DNA from: Sphingobacterium sp. BN32
GTDB taxonomy: Bacteria > Bacteroidota > Bacteroidia > Sphingobacteriales > Sphingobacteriaceae
Assembly: GCF_030503615.1 (NCBI RefSeq)
Contig: NZ_CP129963.1
Location: 2,666,001 to 2,730,000, forward strand
Reading direction: 5' to 3'
Length of the DNA: 64,000 nucleotides
Shown here: one piece after another, positions 27,758 to 35,775 of the stretch
Layout of the letters: every line of letters begins with the position of its first letter
Numbering within the stretch: position 1 is the stretch's first letter
The notes under the pieces: generated by a model
Database searches by the model: none
Seen by the model: the letters and a program-made list of their open reading frames with translations, nothing else
What the model was told of the DNA's origin: nothing
Translations under genes and position numbers: made by a program

Positions 27758-28495
27758 ATGAGCACGATACATTTTTTTGATGCTAACGGAGGCGCAGGAA
27801 ATTTAGGCGATTTAGAAAAAACAATCGTCTTAAATAAATTAATGGAAACAGAATTAGCGGAAAGAGATTCGAAATGGATTGCAGATTTCCTTCGAGTGAT
27901 TGACGAGGCTAACCTTAAGGTTGGCGATCCGGAAATCATGATGAGCAATGACGGCTTCCCTTATTTTAACCTGAGAACGATTGAAGAGGGAGAGAACTTC
28001 CAGGCCTTCGTGATCAAGCAAAAGCTACCGACAATTTTAGGTAATGGTTTCGGTGTATCCATCAATGCACATAAACCGAACCCGGACTGGATCTTCACCT
28101 ATGGCGATTTATCCAATCTGCAAATCAATAATGAGTTTTATACAGACGAGCATCTCTTTTCTAAAAACACTGGAAATTTTGCATTAGGCAAAGACGAGCA
28201 AGTTTTGGTGGGACAGCCATCCGAAGCGATACTTCCAGCTTTTGTACGTCAGCAATTACGCGAATACTTACAATATAACGGTGTCAAAATGCCGAAGATT
28301 ATGCTGATTGCCAGAAATTATGAAGACGAAGCGAACGTGACGCAAGACTTAGTAATCAACGTTACTCCGAAGAATTTTGCAAATGAAAAGGAATACGAAC
28401 AAGCGATGAATAGCATCTCTTGGTTCCTACCAAGACACTATTCGATTGTCGGAATGGATGAAAATGCAATCCCTTCGGGATTTGAGTTATTATAA
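27758..28495 (+). CDS. Conserved-looking protein of unknown function
   Basis: A 245-residue cytoplasmic protein that I do not recognise. It is well formed, with balanced composition, no signal peptide and no membrane segment. Segments such as GNGFGVSINAHKPNPDWIF, KDEQVLVGQPSEAILPAFVR and SISWFLPRHYSIVGMDE suggest an alpha/beta fold. There is no obvious catalytic motif. It is divergent from the E1 gene with a 138-bp shared upstream region and stands alone. A protein-level search would be needed to place it. Confidence 0.7.
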   Translation: MSTIHFFDANGGAGNLGDLEKTIVLNKLMETELAERDSKWIADFLRVIDEANLKVGDPEIMMSNDGFPYFNLRTIEEGENFQAFVIKQKLPTILGNGFGVSINAHKPNPDWIFTYGDLSNLQINNEFYTDEHLFSKNTGNFALGKDEQVLVGQPSEAILPAFVRQQLREYLQYNGVKMPKIMLIARNYEDEANVTQDLVINVTPKNFANEKEYEQAMNSISWFLPRHYSIVGMDENAIPSGFELL

Positions 28496-28507
28496 GAATA
28501 AATGATT

Positions 28508-28540
28508 TGCCGAGGATGGGGCACTCTTCCCATCTTGGCA
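28508..28540 (+). repeat. Imperfect hairpin downstream of the unknown gene
   Basis: TGCC-AGGATGGG pairs with CCCATCTTGGCA (one bulged G and one G-T pair) around an 8-nt loop. No T tract follows, so it is a poor terminator candidate. Confidence 0.35.
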
Positions 28541-28602
28541 GATCTAAGAAGACATATCTACCAAAAAAGATTGTTAATATTTAAGATCATATTTATTTAA
28601 GG

Positions 28603-29064
28603 ATGTATTTATTTAATGTAAGGGTTTACGGGATTCTAGTCAATGAGCATGGTGAAGTTCTGATAAGTGACGAGCGAACGGAAAACGTTTCATTTACGAA
28701 GTTTCCGGGTGGCGGATTGGAGTATGGCGAAGGGCTTTTGGATGCGTTGAAGAGAGAGTATATGGAAGAAACCGGCCTTGAAATCGAGGTGGTAAAACAC
28801 ATCTACACGACGGATTTTTGGGAAAAATCGAGTTTTAATGATAGTCAAATTATTTCCATTTATTATCAAGTACATCCTATTAATAAAGTTGAATTAAATA
28901 TTAAGACAAAAATATTCGATTTTACCGAAAAAAGCGTAGAAGGAAAGCTACAATCTTTTAGATTGATGCCGGTCGAAAAACTGCGTCAAAATGACTTAAC
29001 CTTTAAAACTGACCAAGTTGCGTGGGTTGAATTTTTAAAAACTCTTGACAAAATTCAATTATAA
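28603..29064 (+). CDS. Nudix hydrolase
   Basis: A 153-residue Nudix-fold pyrophosphohydrolase. The Nudix box is complete: GGLEYGEGLLDALKREYMEE followed by TGL, fitting G-x5-E-x7-REUxEExGU near residues 36-58. It begins MYLFNVRVYGILVNEHGEVLISDER. The substrate (a nucleotide or other diphosphate) cannot be inferred. It is about 100 bp after the preceding gene and is followed by a 3' region with a clear hairpin terminator at 29200. Confidence 0.9.
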   Translation: MYLFNVRVYGILVNEHGEVLISDERTENVSFTKFPGGGLEYGEGLLDALKREYMEETGLEIEVVKHIYTTDFWEKSSFNDSQIISIYYQVHPINKVELNIKTKIFDFTEKSVEGKLQSFRLMPVEKLRQNDLTFKTDQVAWVEFLKTLDKIQL

Positions 29065-29199
29065 TATAAATGTTGCAACTTTTATTTGATTTTATAATAA
29101 AAGGTTTTTACTTTTACATTAGGTCAGGGAGATAATTCCTGATCTACGTTTTGAAAACACCTAGTTCTATAGGGTTTTATTAATAGTTAGTGTGATTTT

Positions 29200-29230
29200 A
29201 AGGCGATACTCCCCGTATCGCCTTATTTAT
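29200..29230 (+). terminator. Terminator after the Nudix gene
   Basis: Perfect 10-bp stem AAGGCGATAC / GTATCGCCTT with a 5-nt loop and a moderately T-rich tail. It lies 136 nt past the Nudix stop; the intervening bases hold another imperfect hairpin (AGGTCAGG / CCTGATCT) and could belong to a long 3' UTR or a small RNA. Confidence 0.7.
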
Positions 29231-29250
29231 TATATCACAATATTCCCCAT

Positions 29251-29279
29251 AAAAAAAGGCAGCTATAAGCCACCTTTTT
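29251..29279 (-). terminator. Terminator of the small membrane protein gene
   Basis: Minus-strand hairpin AAGGTGGC / GCTGCCTT (two wobble pairs) followed by seven U. Confidence 0.65.
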
Positions 29280-29300
29280 AATGTCTATGTCGATATGTTC

Positions 29301-29432
29301 CTAAGTAAATATATAAGCCAACAAGATTACCAGCAAACCACCGATAATGATAATCCATTTGTTCATATCCGTTCCATGCGCCCCTTCTTGACTTTTGTAT
29401 TTATAATCTCTTTTAAATTTATCTAAATCCAT
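29301..29432 (-). CDS. Small single-pass membrane protein (43 aa)
   Basis: A short ORF below usual gene-calling limits. It begins MDLDKFKRDYKYKSQEGAHG, a charged soluble head, and ends in a single hydrophobic helix (WIIIIGGLLVILLAYIFT) that reaches the C terminus, a tail-anchored layout. A strong GGAGG Shine-Dalgarno sits 7 nt before the ATG, and a terminator follows the stop. It lies 52 bp downstream of rlmH on the same strand, so the two are probably cotranscribed. I do not recognise the family. Such tail-anchored peptides often modulate larger membrane proteins, but no function is claimed. Confidence 0.75.
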   Translation of the reverse strand: MDLDKFKRDYKYKSQEGAHGTDMNKWIIIIGGLLVILLAYIFT

Positions 29433-29484
29433 TTTATCCTCCTTCTTTATTATAAGATGCAATTCATATTAAAATTACATAAAA

Positions 29485-29958
29485 TTATTCATGATGATAG
29501 GGTTCTCCACGCATAATCGTATGCGCTCTATACAATTGTTCCACGAAAAACAACCTCACCATCTGATGAGAGAAGGTCATCTTCGATAAGGATAGCTTGG
29601 TATTCGCCCGATCGTAAACCTGTTGATCAAAGCCGTAGGGCCCTCCAATCACCAACACGATATGCCCGACGCTCGCTAGCATTTGCTTCTCTAGAAAGCC
29701 GGAAAACTCGATGGAACTGTACATCTTCCCGCGCTCATCTAATAACATAACGTAATCTTGGTTGGAAATATTTTTCAAGATAAGCTGTGCTTCCTTCTCC
29801 TTCTGCTGTGCTTCGCTCAGGTTCTTCGCGTTTTTGATATCAGGAATTACTATTATCTGGAAGTTGCAATAATGCTTCAGGCGCTTGGTATAGATTTCTA
29901 TCCCCTGCTCGATATATTTATCATCTGTCTTTCCGATACAAATCAGGCTTATCTTCAT
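29485..29958 (-). CDS. rlmH: 23S rRNA pseudouridine-1915 N3-methyltransferase RlmH
   Basis: A 157-residue SPOUT-class methyltransferase acting on helix 69 of 23S rRNA in assembled ribosomes. The SAM-binding knot is visible as VIGGPYGFDQQVYDRA, and the C terminus LSLSKMTFSHQMVRLFFVEQ plus LYRAHTIMRGEPYHHE is the highly conserved family ending. Length is as expected. Confidence 0.97.
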   Translation of the reverse strand: MKISLICIGKTDDKYIEQGIEIYTKRLKHYCNFQIIVIPDIKNAKNLSEAQQKEKEAQLILKNISNQDYVMLLDERGKMYSSIEFSGFLEKQMLASVGHIVLVIGGPYGFDQQVYDRANTKLSLSKMTFSHQMVRLFFVEQLYRAHTIMRGEPYHHE

Positions 29959-30160
29959 TCCGCAAAATTACACATTTACCGCGCTATGAGAACAGCCGTT
30001 GCAGAAAACTTTATTATTCCTGTAGGAACAGTAGCAGCAATAAAAAAACCATAAGGCTGATGGAAACTTTTATATTTTTATTGAAACGATAATAAGGATG
30101 GAAGCTATCGAAGGCTTTGAGACCTGCCCCATTAAAAGAAAAACAGACAGTTTTAGAAAT

Positions 30161-30194
30161 AAAAAAAGCCTCCGATCATTGACCAGAGGCTTTG
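30161..30194 (-). terminator. Terminator of the YceI gene
   Basis: Minus-strand AAAGCCTC / GAGGCTTT stem with a U7 tract (A run at 30160-30167 on the plus strand). Confidence 0.82.
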
Positions 30195-30212
30195 AAAAAC
30201 TAAAATAGAATA

Positions 30213-30851
30213 TTATTTCTTAGCTACTAAAGTAATGTCAAAATTTACTTCTTTAGAGATTAAGTCGTCAGATTTACCTTCGTAACTTACTCCCCAGTCG
30301 CCTCTTGCGATGTTGAAGTTAGCCGTAGCTTTAACCGCAGCATCTGTAGCTTCAACAACTTTCGCATCGAAAGTGATGTTTTTGCTGATACCCTTGATCG
30401 TCAAGTTACCAGATACGATTAAATCAGCAGCAGTTGCTCCAGGTTTAACTTCAGTAATAACAAAAGAAGCTTCAGGATGAGTTGCTACAGCGAAGAAATC
30501 ATCAGCTTTTAAGTGGCCATCTAATTTCTCTTTGTATTCACCTTCTAAATCAGTTGCACTGATTGTGTTCATATCTAAAACAAAGTTACCACCTGTAACT
30601 GTTCCATTTTCTACATTGATTGAGCCAGATTTAACATCAACAGTACCAGTATGTTTGCCAGATACTTTTGTACCAGTCCAAACTACTTTTGACGCTGCAG
30701 CATCTACTGTATAAGCTTCGCCAACTACGGCGATTGAATCTGTAGTTGCTACAACTGAATCGGTTGTTTCTGCTTTCTTACCTTCTGGATTTCCAGCACA
30801 TGACGCAAGAACTAAACCTGCGATCGCTGAAAGTAATGTGATTTTCTTCAT
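30213..30851 (-). CDS. YceI-family lipoprotein
   Basis: A 212-residue exported protein. The N terminus MKKITLLSAIAGLVLASCAG contains a lipobox (LASC), so it should be a lipoprotein. After a Thr/Val-rich linker, the YceI beta-barrel domain (from about residue 45, YTVDAAASKVVWTGTKVSGKHTG) runs to the C terminus with NFNIARGDWGVSYEGKSDDL. YceI proteins bind long polyisoprenoid or lipid ligands in a hydrophobic cavity. It is a single-gene unit between rlmH and murA. Confidence 0.92.
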   Translation of the reverse strand: MKKITLLSAIAGLVLASCAGNPEGKKAETTDSVVATTDSIAVVGEAYTVDAAASKVVWTGTKVSGKHTGTVDVKSGSINVENGTVTGGNFVLDMNTISATDLEGEYKEKLDGHLKADDFFAVATHPEASFVITEVKPGATAADLIVSGNLTIKGISKNITFDAKVVEATDAAVKATANFNIARGDWGVSYEGKSDDLISKEVNFDITLVAKK

Positions 30852-30948
30852 TTTATTTGTTTAAACATTGAAATTTGACACAAAAATAATGTGTTGCTAT
30901 ATCTTTCCAAATAAACTACGGGAATTTAACAATATACAGACAATTAGT

Positions 30949-32274
30949 CTAGTGACCTAAAGGCTGTGCATCAATACGTCGGATGTCAGCTCCTAGCGCT
31001 TTCAAACGCTCTTCAATATGCTGATAACCACGCTCGATCTGCTCAATATTGTAGATAACCGACTTCCCTTGTGCTGATAAGGCAGCAATCAACAAGGAAA
31101 CTCCCGCACGGATATCCGGCGATGTCATCTCAATACCACGTAAATGTTGCTGTTTGTTTAAACCAATGACAGTAGCTCTGTGTGGATCGCAAAGTATGAT
31201 TTGAGCACCCATATCAATCAACTTATCAACGAAGAATAAACGGCTCTCGAACATCTTCTGATGAATCAACACATTTCCTTTTGCTTGAATAGCAGTAACC
31301 AATACAATGCTTAATAAGTCTGGTGTAAAACCAGGCCATGGTGCATCCGAAATGGTTAGGATAGAGCCATCAATGAAGGTATCAATTTCATAGCTATCTT
31401 GCGCAGGAATAAAGATATCATCGCCACGCAATTCAAACTTAATACCCAAACGAGAAAATACGGTAGGGATGATTCCAAGCTCGTTAAAGCATACATTCTT
31501 AATTGTAATTTCCGATCCCGTCATTGCTGCCAATCCGATGAATGAACCAATTTCAATCATATCAGGTAGCATGCGATGTTCTGTACCGCCTAATTTCTCA
31601 ACGCCTTCAATCGTTAATAGGTTAGAACCAATACCGGAGATCTTAGCACCCATACGGTTCAACATCTTGCACAACTGCTGCAAGTAAGGCTCGCAGGCAG
31701 CATTGTAGATAGTTGTTGTACCTTTCGCCAATACTGCAGCCATCACGATGTTTGCAGTACCTGTCACAGAGGCTTCATCTAATAAAATATATGTTCCTTT
31801 TAATTCTGTGGCATCTACATTGAAGAAATGCTTTTCAGCGTCATAAACGAATTTCGCACCTAACTTCTCAAAGCCCAAAAAGTGAGTATCTAAACGACGG
31901 CGACCGATTTTGTCACCTCCTGGTTTAGGGATTGCTGCTTTACCAAAACGAGCTAACAAAGGCCCCACGATCATAATAGAACCGCGCAAGCTACCACCTT
32001 TACGTTTAAACTCTTCCGATTGGAAATAATCGATATTGATGTCACTAGCTTCGAACTCGTATGTATCCTCACTAACACGATTTACTTTTACGCCCAAGGC
32101 GATCAGCAAATCGATTAATTTATTTACATCCTTAATATCTGGAATATTACTGATGGTCATCTTTTCCGCTGTCAATAATACTGCAGAGATAATCTGAAGC
32201 GCTTCGTTTTTAGCGCCTTGAGGTACAATCTCACCTTTTAATGGCTTTCCACCACGGATTTCAAATGCGTTCAT
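30949..32274 (-). CDS. murA: UDP-GlcNAc 1-carboxyvinyltransferase MurA (Asp variant)
   Basis: A 441-residue EPSP-synthase-fold enzyme that adds enolpyruvate to UDP-GlcNAc, the first committed step of peptidoglycan synthesis. It begins FEIRGGKPLKGEIVPQGAKNEAL. In the active-site loop PKPGGDKIGRRRLDTHFLG, Asp stands where fosfomycin-sensitive enzymes have Cys115. Enzymes with Asp here are known from mycobacteria and chlamydiae and are not alkylated by fosfomycin. Arg in the C-terminal ETVFENRF-like position and RAGVSLLIAALSAQG are present. It follows the DUF4290 gene, a common Bacteroidota neighbourhood. Confidence 0.95.
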   Translation of the reverse strand: MNAFEIRGGKPLKGEIVPQGAKNEALQIISAVLLTAEKMTISNIPDIKDVNKLIDLLIALGVKVNRVSEDTYEFEASDINIDYFQSEEFKRKGGSLRGSIMIVGPLLARFGKAAIPKPGGDKIGRRRLDTHFLGFEKLGAKFVYDAEKHFFNVDATELKGTYILLDEASVTGTANIVMAAVLAKGTTTIYNAACEPYLQQLCKMLNRMGAKISGIGSNLLTIEGVEKLGGTEHRMLPDMIEIGSFIGLAAMTGSEITIKNVCFNELGIIPTVFSRLGIKFELRGDDIFIPAQDSYEIDTFIDGSILTISDAPWPGFTPDLLSIVLVTAIQAKGNVLIHQKMFESRLFFVDKLIDMGAQIILCDPHRATVIGLNKQQHLRGIEMTSPDIRAGVSLLIAALSAQGKSVIYNIEQIERGYQHIEERLKALGADIRRIDAQPLGH

Positions 32275-32293
32275 AGTATAGTCTTACAAAAAC

Positions 32294-32332
32294 AAAAAAG
32301 CAATCGTCATTTATATTCTAACCATTGCTTTT
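32294..32332 (-). terminator. Hairpin between DUF4290 gene and murA
   Basis: Minus-strand stem AAAAGCAAT / ATTGCTTTT with a long 19-nt loop and a U-rich tail. It would end DUF4290 transcripts before murA, or act as a partial terminator. Confidence 0.6.
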
Positions 32333-32352
32333 CTCTGTTTATGAATGTTGTT

Positions 32353-33078
32353 TTATTTTTTACGTTTAATATTCTGCTTGTTGTTGTTATTGTTGTTGAA
32401 GGTTCTTCCGCCTTTATTATTGTTGTCATTGCGTTGGAAAGAGCCCTTTCCTTTGGAATGCGAACCTTGATTATTATTACTTCGATTATCACTTCCTGTC
32501 TTAACACGACTTCCCGGAGGCGGCGTTTTGAAATCTAATTTCGTCAACACAGTATCCGCAGGTAAAGCTAATTCGCCTTGCGATAAGGTTTTCAAGTCTT
32601 CAAGAATCTGATCATCCGACACAGAATCCTTATTCCATGTCAAATAAGCCATCTTCATGAAATTCGCAATACCGATAGTCATTTTCACGCGCGCTTCCTC
32701 ATTTGGAAGAGCCTTCGCTTTCTTAATCATTTCCTCAACCGTATGTCCGTAATGCTTAAAACGGATCGGATGATTGGGATACTGAAGCGCTTGTGGCTTG
32801 TGATGAATTTCTTCTTTCTTCGGAATTGGATATGGAGAGTCCACGTCGATCTTAAAGTCCGATATAATATAAAGGTGATCCCAAAGTTTATGTTTAAAGT
32901 CAGAGACGTCGCGAAGATGTGGGTTTAGTACTCCCATCATGTCTATAACGACTTGTGCTAGGCGGTTTCTTTCTTCACGATCTGATAGGGTGCAGATATA
33001 ATCCACCATATTTTGTACGTTTCTACCATATTCAGCTAGGATCAGCTTAGGTCTTGTACTGTTATAATCAAAAATCAT
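32353..33078 (-). CDS. DUF4290 domain protein with Asn-rich basic tail
   Basis: A 241-residue protein typical of Bacteroidota. The N-terminal 180 residues are a helical DUF4290 domain (MIFDYNSTRPKLILAEYGRN, FKHKLWDHLYIISDF). The last 50 residues are low complexity, rich in Asn, Gly, Lys and Arg (for example NNNNNNKQNIKRKK), resembling RNA-binding tails. No function is established to my knowledge. It lies between the uvrD-like gene and murA on the same strand. Confidence 0.88.
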   Translation of the reverse strand: MIFDYNSTRPKLILAEYGRNVQNMVDYICTLSDREERNRLAQVVIDMMGVLNPHLRDVSDFKHKLWDHLYIISDFKIDVDSPYPIPKKEEIHHKPQALQYPNHPIRFKHYGHTVEEMIKKAKALPNEEARVKMTIGIANFMKMAYLTWNKDSVSDDQILEDLKTLSQGELALPADTVLTKLDFKTPPPGSRVKTGSDNRSNNNQGSHSKGKGSFQRNDNNNKGGRTFNNNNNNKQNIKRKK

Positions 33079-33135
33079 ATGTTATTTTGTTGACCCCTCA
33101 GCTGGAGTCTTTTTATTTTGAATGTAATATACGAA

Positions 33136-35418
33136 TTATTCTAATATTCTAAGTTTCGCAAATTTAAGCAACAATTGCTTCTGTCCCAACTCCTTGAAGA
33201 AAATCGTTGCTTTTATGTCCGGTTTATTGCCTTCTAAATTGATGACTTTACCAAATCCGAAACGTTCATGTTCCACTTCCATTCCAACTTGCAACCCGGA
33301 GGTATCCGAAGGCGCAAAACCTGCTGTCGGCACGTGTGCTTTCGGCAAAATAGACGTCGTTTTCACCACCTTTGGCTTTGGCTTCGAGAACACATCACCC
33401 GATGATTCTTTACGCTGCCAAGTAACACGCTCCGAACTAAAGTCCTCAGAACCTCCTCCAGAGTTCAATCTAGGTTTGAAATCCAGATCCAAACATGCCG
33501 GATTCAACTCATCTAAGAAACGACTTGGTTCGCAATTGTTCAATGTTCCCCAGCGATAGCGTGATGTTGCATAGGATAAGAATAACTTCTTTTCTGCACG
33601 CGTCACGGCTACATAAAACAAACGTCGCTCCTCTTCCAGTTCCGTACGCGAATTCAAGGAAAGCTGCGATGGGAAAAGGTTTTCTTCCAAACCGACGATG
33701 AATACCACCGGAAATTCCAGTCCTTTAGACGAGTGAATCGTCATTAAGGAAACCGTATCCGCATTCGGATCCTTATCATTATCATCATTGGTCAACAGCG
33801 CGATATCCTGCATAAAGATATCCAATCCCTTCTCCTCTAAATCTTCACGCTCGGAGAATTCCTTAATACCGTTCAAGAGCTCTTGAATATTCTCATAACG
33901 GCTTAAGCCTTCAACAGATTTATCTTCATATAACTCTTTCAGGATCCCGGAATGTTGCGCAATATGCATCGCTGTATCAAATGCCGAGTTTGTTTTTGCT
34001 AAAGCCTGAAAGCTTTGGATCATCGTCCCGAAGTTTCCTACAGAACCAGCACTACGTCCATCCAGGAACATCTGCGCATTGGCTACCACATCCCATAGAC
34101 GTATCTGCTGCTGATCCGCAACGACCATGATACGCTCAACCGTCGTATCCCCGATTCCTCTTCGCGGGTAATTGATCACACGCTTCAACGCCTCTTCATC
34201 GTTCGGGTTAAACGTCAAACGGAAATAAGCAATTAAATCTTTGATCTCTTTACGTTGGTAGAACGAAGTACCACCATATAGCTTGTAAGGAATTCCTAAT
34301 TTACGCAGAGCCTCCTCCAAGGAACGAGACTGCGCATTCGTGCGATATAAAATCGAGAAATCCTTATACTTTAACCCTTTCAGCGACTTTTCCTGCGATA
34401 TGCCCTCAGCAACAATCTTTCCCTCCTCATTATCCGAAAAAGCACGGGTAACTTTTATCTTCTCACCTTCCTCGTTATCCGAGAAGACGTTCTTTTCTAA
34501 CTGATTCTTATTATTTGCGATAATACTGTTCGCAGCATTCACGATCATCTTCGTCGAGCGGTAATTCTGCTCCAACTTAAAGACCTTCACATCCGGATAA
34601 TCCTTCTGAAAGTTCAAGATGTTCTGAATATTAGCACCCCGGAAAGCGTAGATACTTTGCGCATCATCCCCCACCACACAGATATTCTCGTTCACCGCAG
34701 CTAATCGTTTAACGATCAAGTACTGCGAGAAGTTGGTATCCTGATACTCATCCACCATCAAGTATCTGAACTGATGCTGATACTTATGCAGCACCTCCGG
34801 ATACTTGTTCAACAGCACATTTGTTTTGAACAATAAATCGTCAAAGTCCATAGCTCCCGCGCGGTAACAACGTTGTGCATAGGTCAAATAGATTTCACCC
34901 ATCTGAGGCCTACCGTTTGAAATATCCTCCGCCTTGATCGCTTCGTTTTTGTTGTATTCCTGAGGCGAGATCAAGTTGTTCTTCGCCGATGAAATACGAC
35001 CATACACATGGTTAACATTGTAGAGTTTATCGTCCAGATTCATCTCCTTAAGGATCGAACGTAACAGGCTCTTCGTATCATCCGTATCGTAGATGGTAAA
35101 ATTACGGGGATAACCAATCAGCTCCGCTTCCACCCGCAAAATACGAGCGAACACCGAGTGGAAAGTTCCCATCCAAATATTCTTCGCTTCCGACCCAACG
35201 ACCTTCATGATACGCTCGCGCATCTCCTTGGCAGCCTTGTTGGTAAAGGTAAGCACCAATATATTAAAAGGGTCCACACCCTTTTGAATAAGGTGTGCAA
35301 CTCGATATGTAATTACGCGTGTTTTCCCTGATCCGGCACCAGCAACAATCATCACTGGTCCTTCTGTTTGTTCTACGGCAGCCCGCTGCGAGGGATTTAA
35401 TCCTGCTAAAAAATCCAA
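33136..35418 (-). CDS. UvrD/PcrA-type DNA helicase
   Basis: A 760-residue superfamily 1A 3'-5' helicase of the UvrD/PcrA group, acting in repair and at stalled replication or transcription complexes. Walker A is GAGSGKTRVITYRV near residue 28, motif II LMVDEYQDTN, motif III VGDDAQSIYAFRGA, motif IV LEQNYRST and motif VI VAVTRAEKKLFLSYA. The last 60 residues form the Tudor-like C-terminal domain (VGMEVEHERFGFGKVINLEG) that binds RNA polymerase in PcrA. The gene follows the 356-bp repeat gap downstream of dnaB. Confidence 0.93.
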   Translation of the reverse strand: MDFLAGLNPSQRAAVEQTEGPVMIVAGAGSGKTRVITYRVAHLIQKGVDPFNILVLTFTNKAAKEMRERIMKVVGSEAKNIWMGTFHSVFARILRVEAELIGYPRNFTIYDTDDTKSLLRSILKEMNLDDKLYNVNHVYGRISSAKNNLISPQEYNKNEAIKAEDISNGRPQMGEIYLTYAQRCYRAGAMDFDDLLFKTNVLLNKYPEVLHKYQHQFRYLMVDEYQDTNFSQYLIVKRLAAVNENICVVGDDAQSIYAFRGANIQNILNFQKDYPDVKVFKLEQNYRSTKMIVNAANSIIANNKNQLEKNVFSDNEEGEKIKVTRAFSDNEEGKIVAEGISQEKSLKGLKYKDFSILYRTNAQSRSLEEALRKLGIPYKLYGGTSFYQRKEIKDLIAYFRLTFNPNDEEALKRVINYPRRGIGDTTVERIMVVADQQQIRLWDVVANAQMFLDGRSAGSVGNFGTMIQSFQALAKTNSAFDTAMHIAQHSGILKELYEDKSVEGLSRYENIQELLNGIKEFSEREDLEEKGLDIFMQDIALLTNDDNDKDPNADTVSLMTIHSSKGLEFPVVFIVGLEENLFPSQLSLNSRTELEEERRLFYVAVTRAEKKLFLSYATSRYRWGTLNNCEPSRFLDELNPACLDLDFKPRLNSGGGSEDFSSERVTWQRKESSGDVFSKPKPKVVKTTSILPKAHVPTAGFAPSDTSGLQVGMEVEHERFGFGKVINLEGNKPDIKATIFFKELGQKQLLLKFAKLRILE

Positions 35419-35492
35419 AATTGTCTCCTAATTTTAACTTATGTATAGCCTCTACTAAGGGGGAATCAAAAATAAGAAAAAAAACTCAGAAA

Positions 35493-35541
35493 TAGTACTT
35501 AGTACTTAGTAGTTAGTAGTTAGTAGTTAGTAGTTAGACCC
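35493..35541 (+). repeat. Heptanucleotide tandem array
   Basis: Seven 7-nt units in register: TAGTACT twice, TAGTAGT four times, then TAGACCC, which runs into the palindrome at 35540. Repeat arrays with a related unit (TTAGAnn) flank terminators elsewhere in the window. Confidence 0.88.
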
Positions 35542-35603
35542 AGGAAGGGAAGGATGCAAGGATTAACAGGATCCTGCTCATCCTTGCATCCTTCCTTTCC
35601 TGG
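35540..35603. repeat. 24-bp palindromic AAGGAAGGAT repeat, copy B
   Basis: Left arm 35540-35563 and right arm 35580-35603 are inverted copies with a single mismatch that remains a wobble pair. The 16-nt loop contains CAGGATCCTG, itself palindromic. The outer ends read CCAGGAA...TTTCCTGG. Confidence 0.85.
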
Positions 35604-35653
35604 TTCAAGACAACACGTCCGATCCTGTCAATCCTTTTTTTATGGTTCAGACA

Positions 35654-35681
35654 ACAGACATCAGACATTAGATATCAGACC
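35654..35681 (+). repeat. Degenerate heptanucleotide array
   Basis: Units ACAGACA, TCAGACA, TTAGATA and TCAGACC in 7-nt register. Confidence 0.65.
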
Positions 35682-35716
35682 CGTTCCTGTCAATCCTTTC
35701 AACTCTCCCTCAAAAC

Positions 35717-35740
35717 AAAAAAAACCTGCATTGCTGCAGG
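35717..35740 (-). terminator. dnaB terminator of the GCAA-tetraloop family
   Basis: On the minus strand CCTGCA-GCAA-TGCAGG followed by eight U. The 6-bp stem with a GNRA loop is the same as in the hairpins at 40245-40266 and 40517-40535. Confidence 0.8.
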
Positions 35741-35775
35741 TCTAATGTCTTATATCTAACGTCTAATATCTAAAT
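35741..35775 (-). repeat. Heptad array between dnaB stop and its terminator
   Basis: Plus-strand units TCTAATG, TCTTATA, TCTAACG, TCTAATA, TCTAAAT in exact 7-nt register (nnTTAGA on the transcribed strand), leading into the terminator. Confidence 0.8.

Larger units (their letters stand above)
35419..35774. other. 356-bp intergenic gap made largely of repeats
   Basis: No gene is visible. From left to right it holds a promoter-sized AT-rich stretch for uvrD, a 7-nt tandem array (35493-35541), a 24-bp palindrome (35540-35603), copies of CCTGTCAATCCT (around 35624 and 35686), a second degenerate 7-nt array (35654-35681), the dnaB terminator, and a third array next to the dnaB stop. Confidence 0.75.

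Noticed and set aside
29070..29135. 21-codon ORF after the Nudix gene, rich in Phe/Ile/Tyr, followed by hairpins
   Set aside because: It looks like a leader peptide at first, but no plus-strand gene follows the hairpin, so attenuation has nothing to control.
35493..35541. Heptad array as a CRISPR-like or phase-variation repeat
   Set aside because: Units are 7 nt without spacers, and the array lies in an intergenic region, not in a coding start or promoter of a surface gene.
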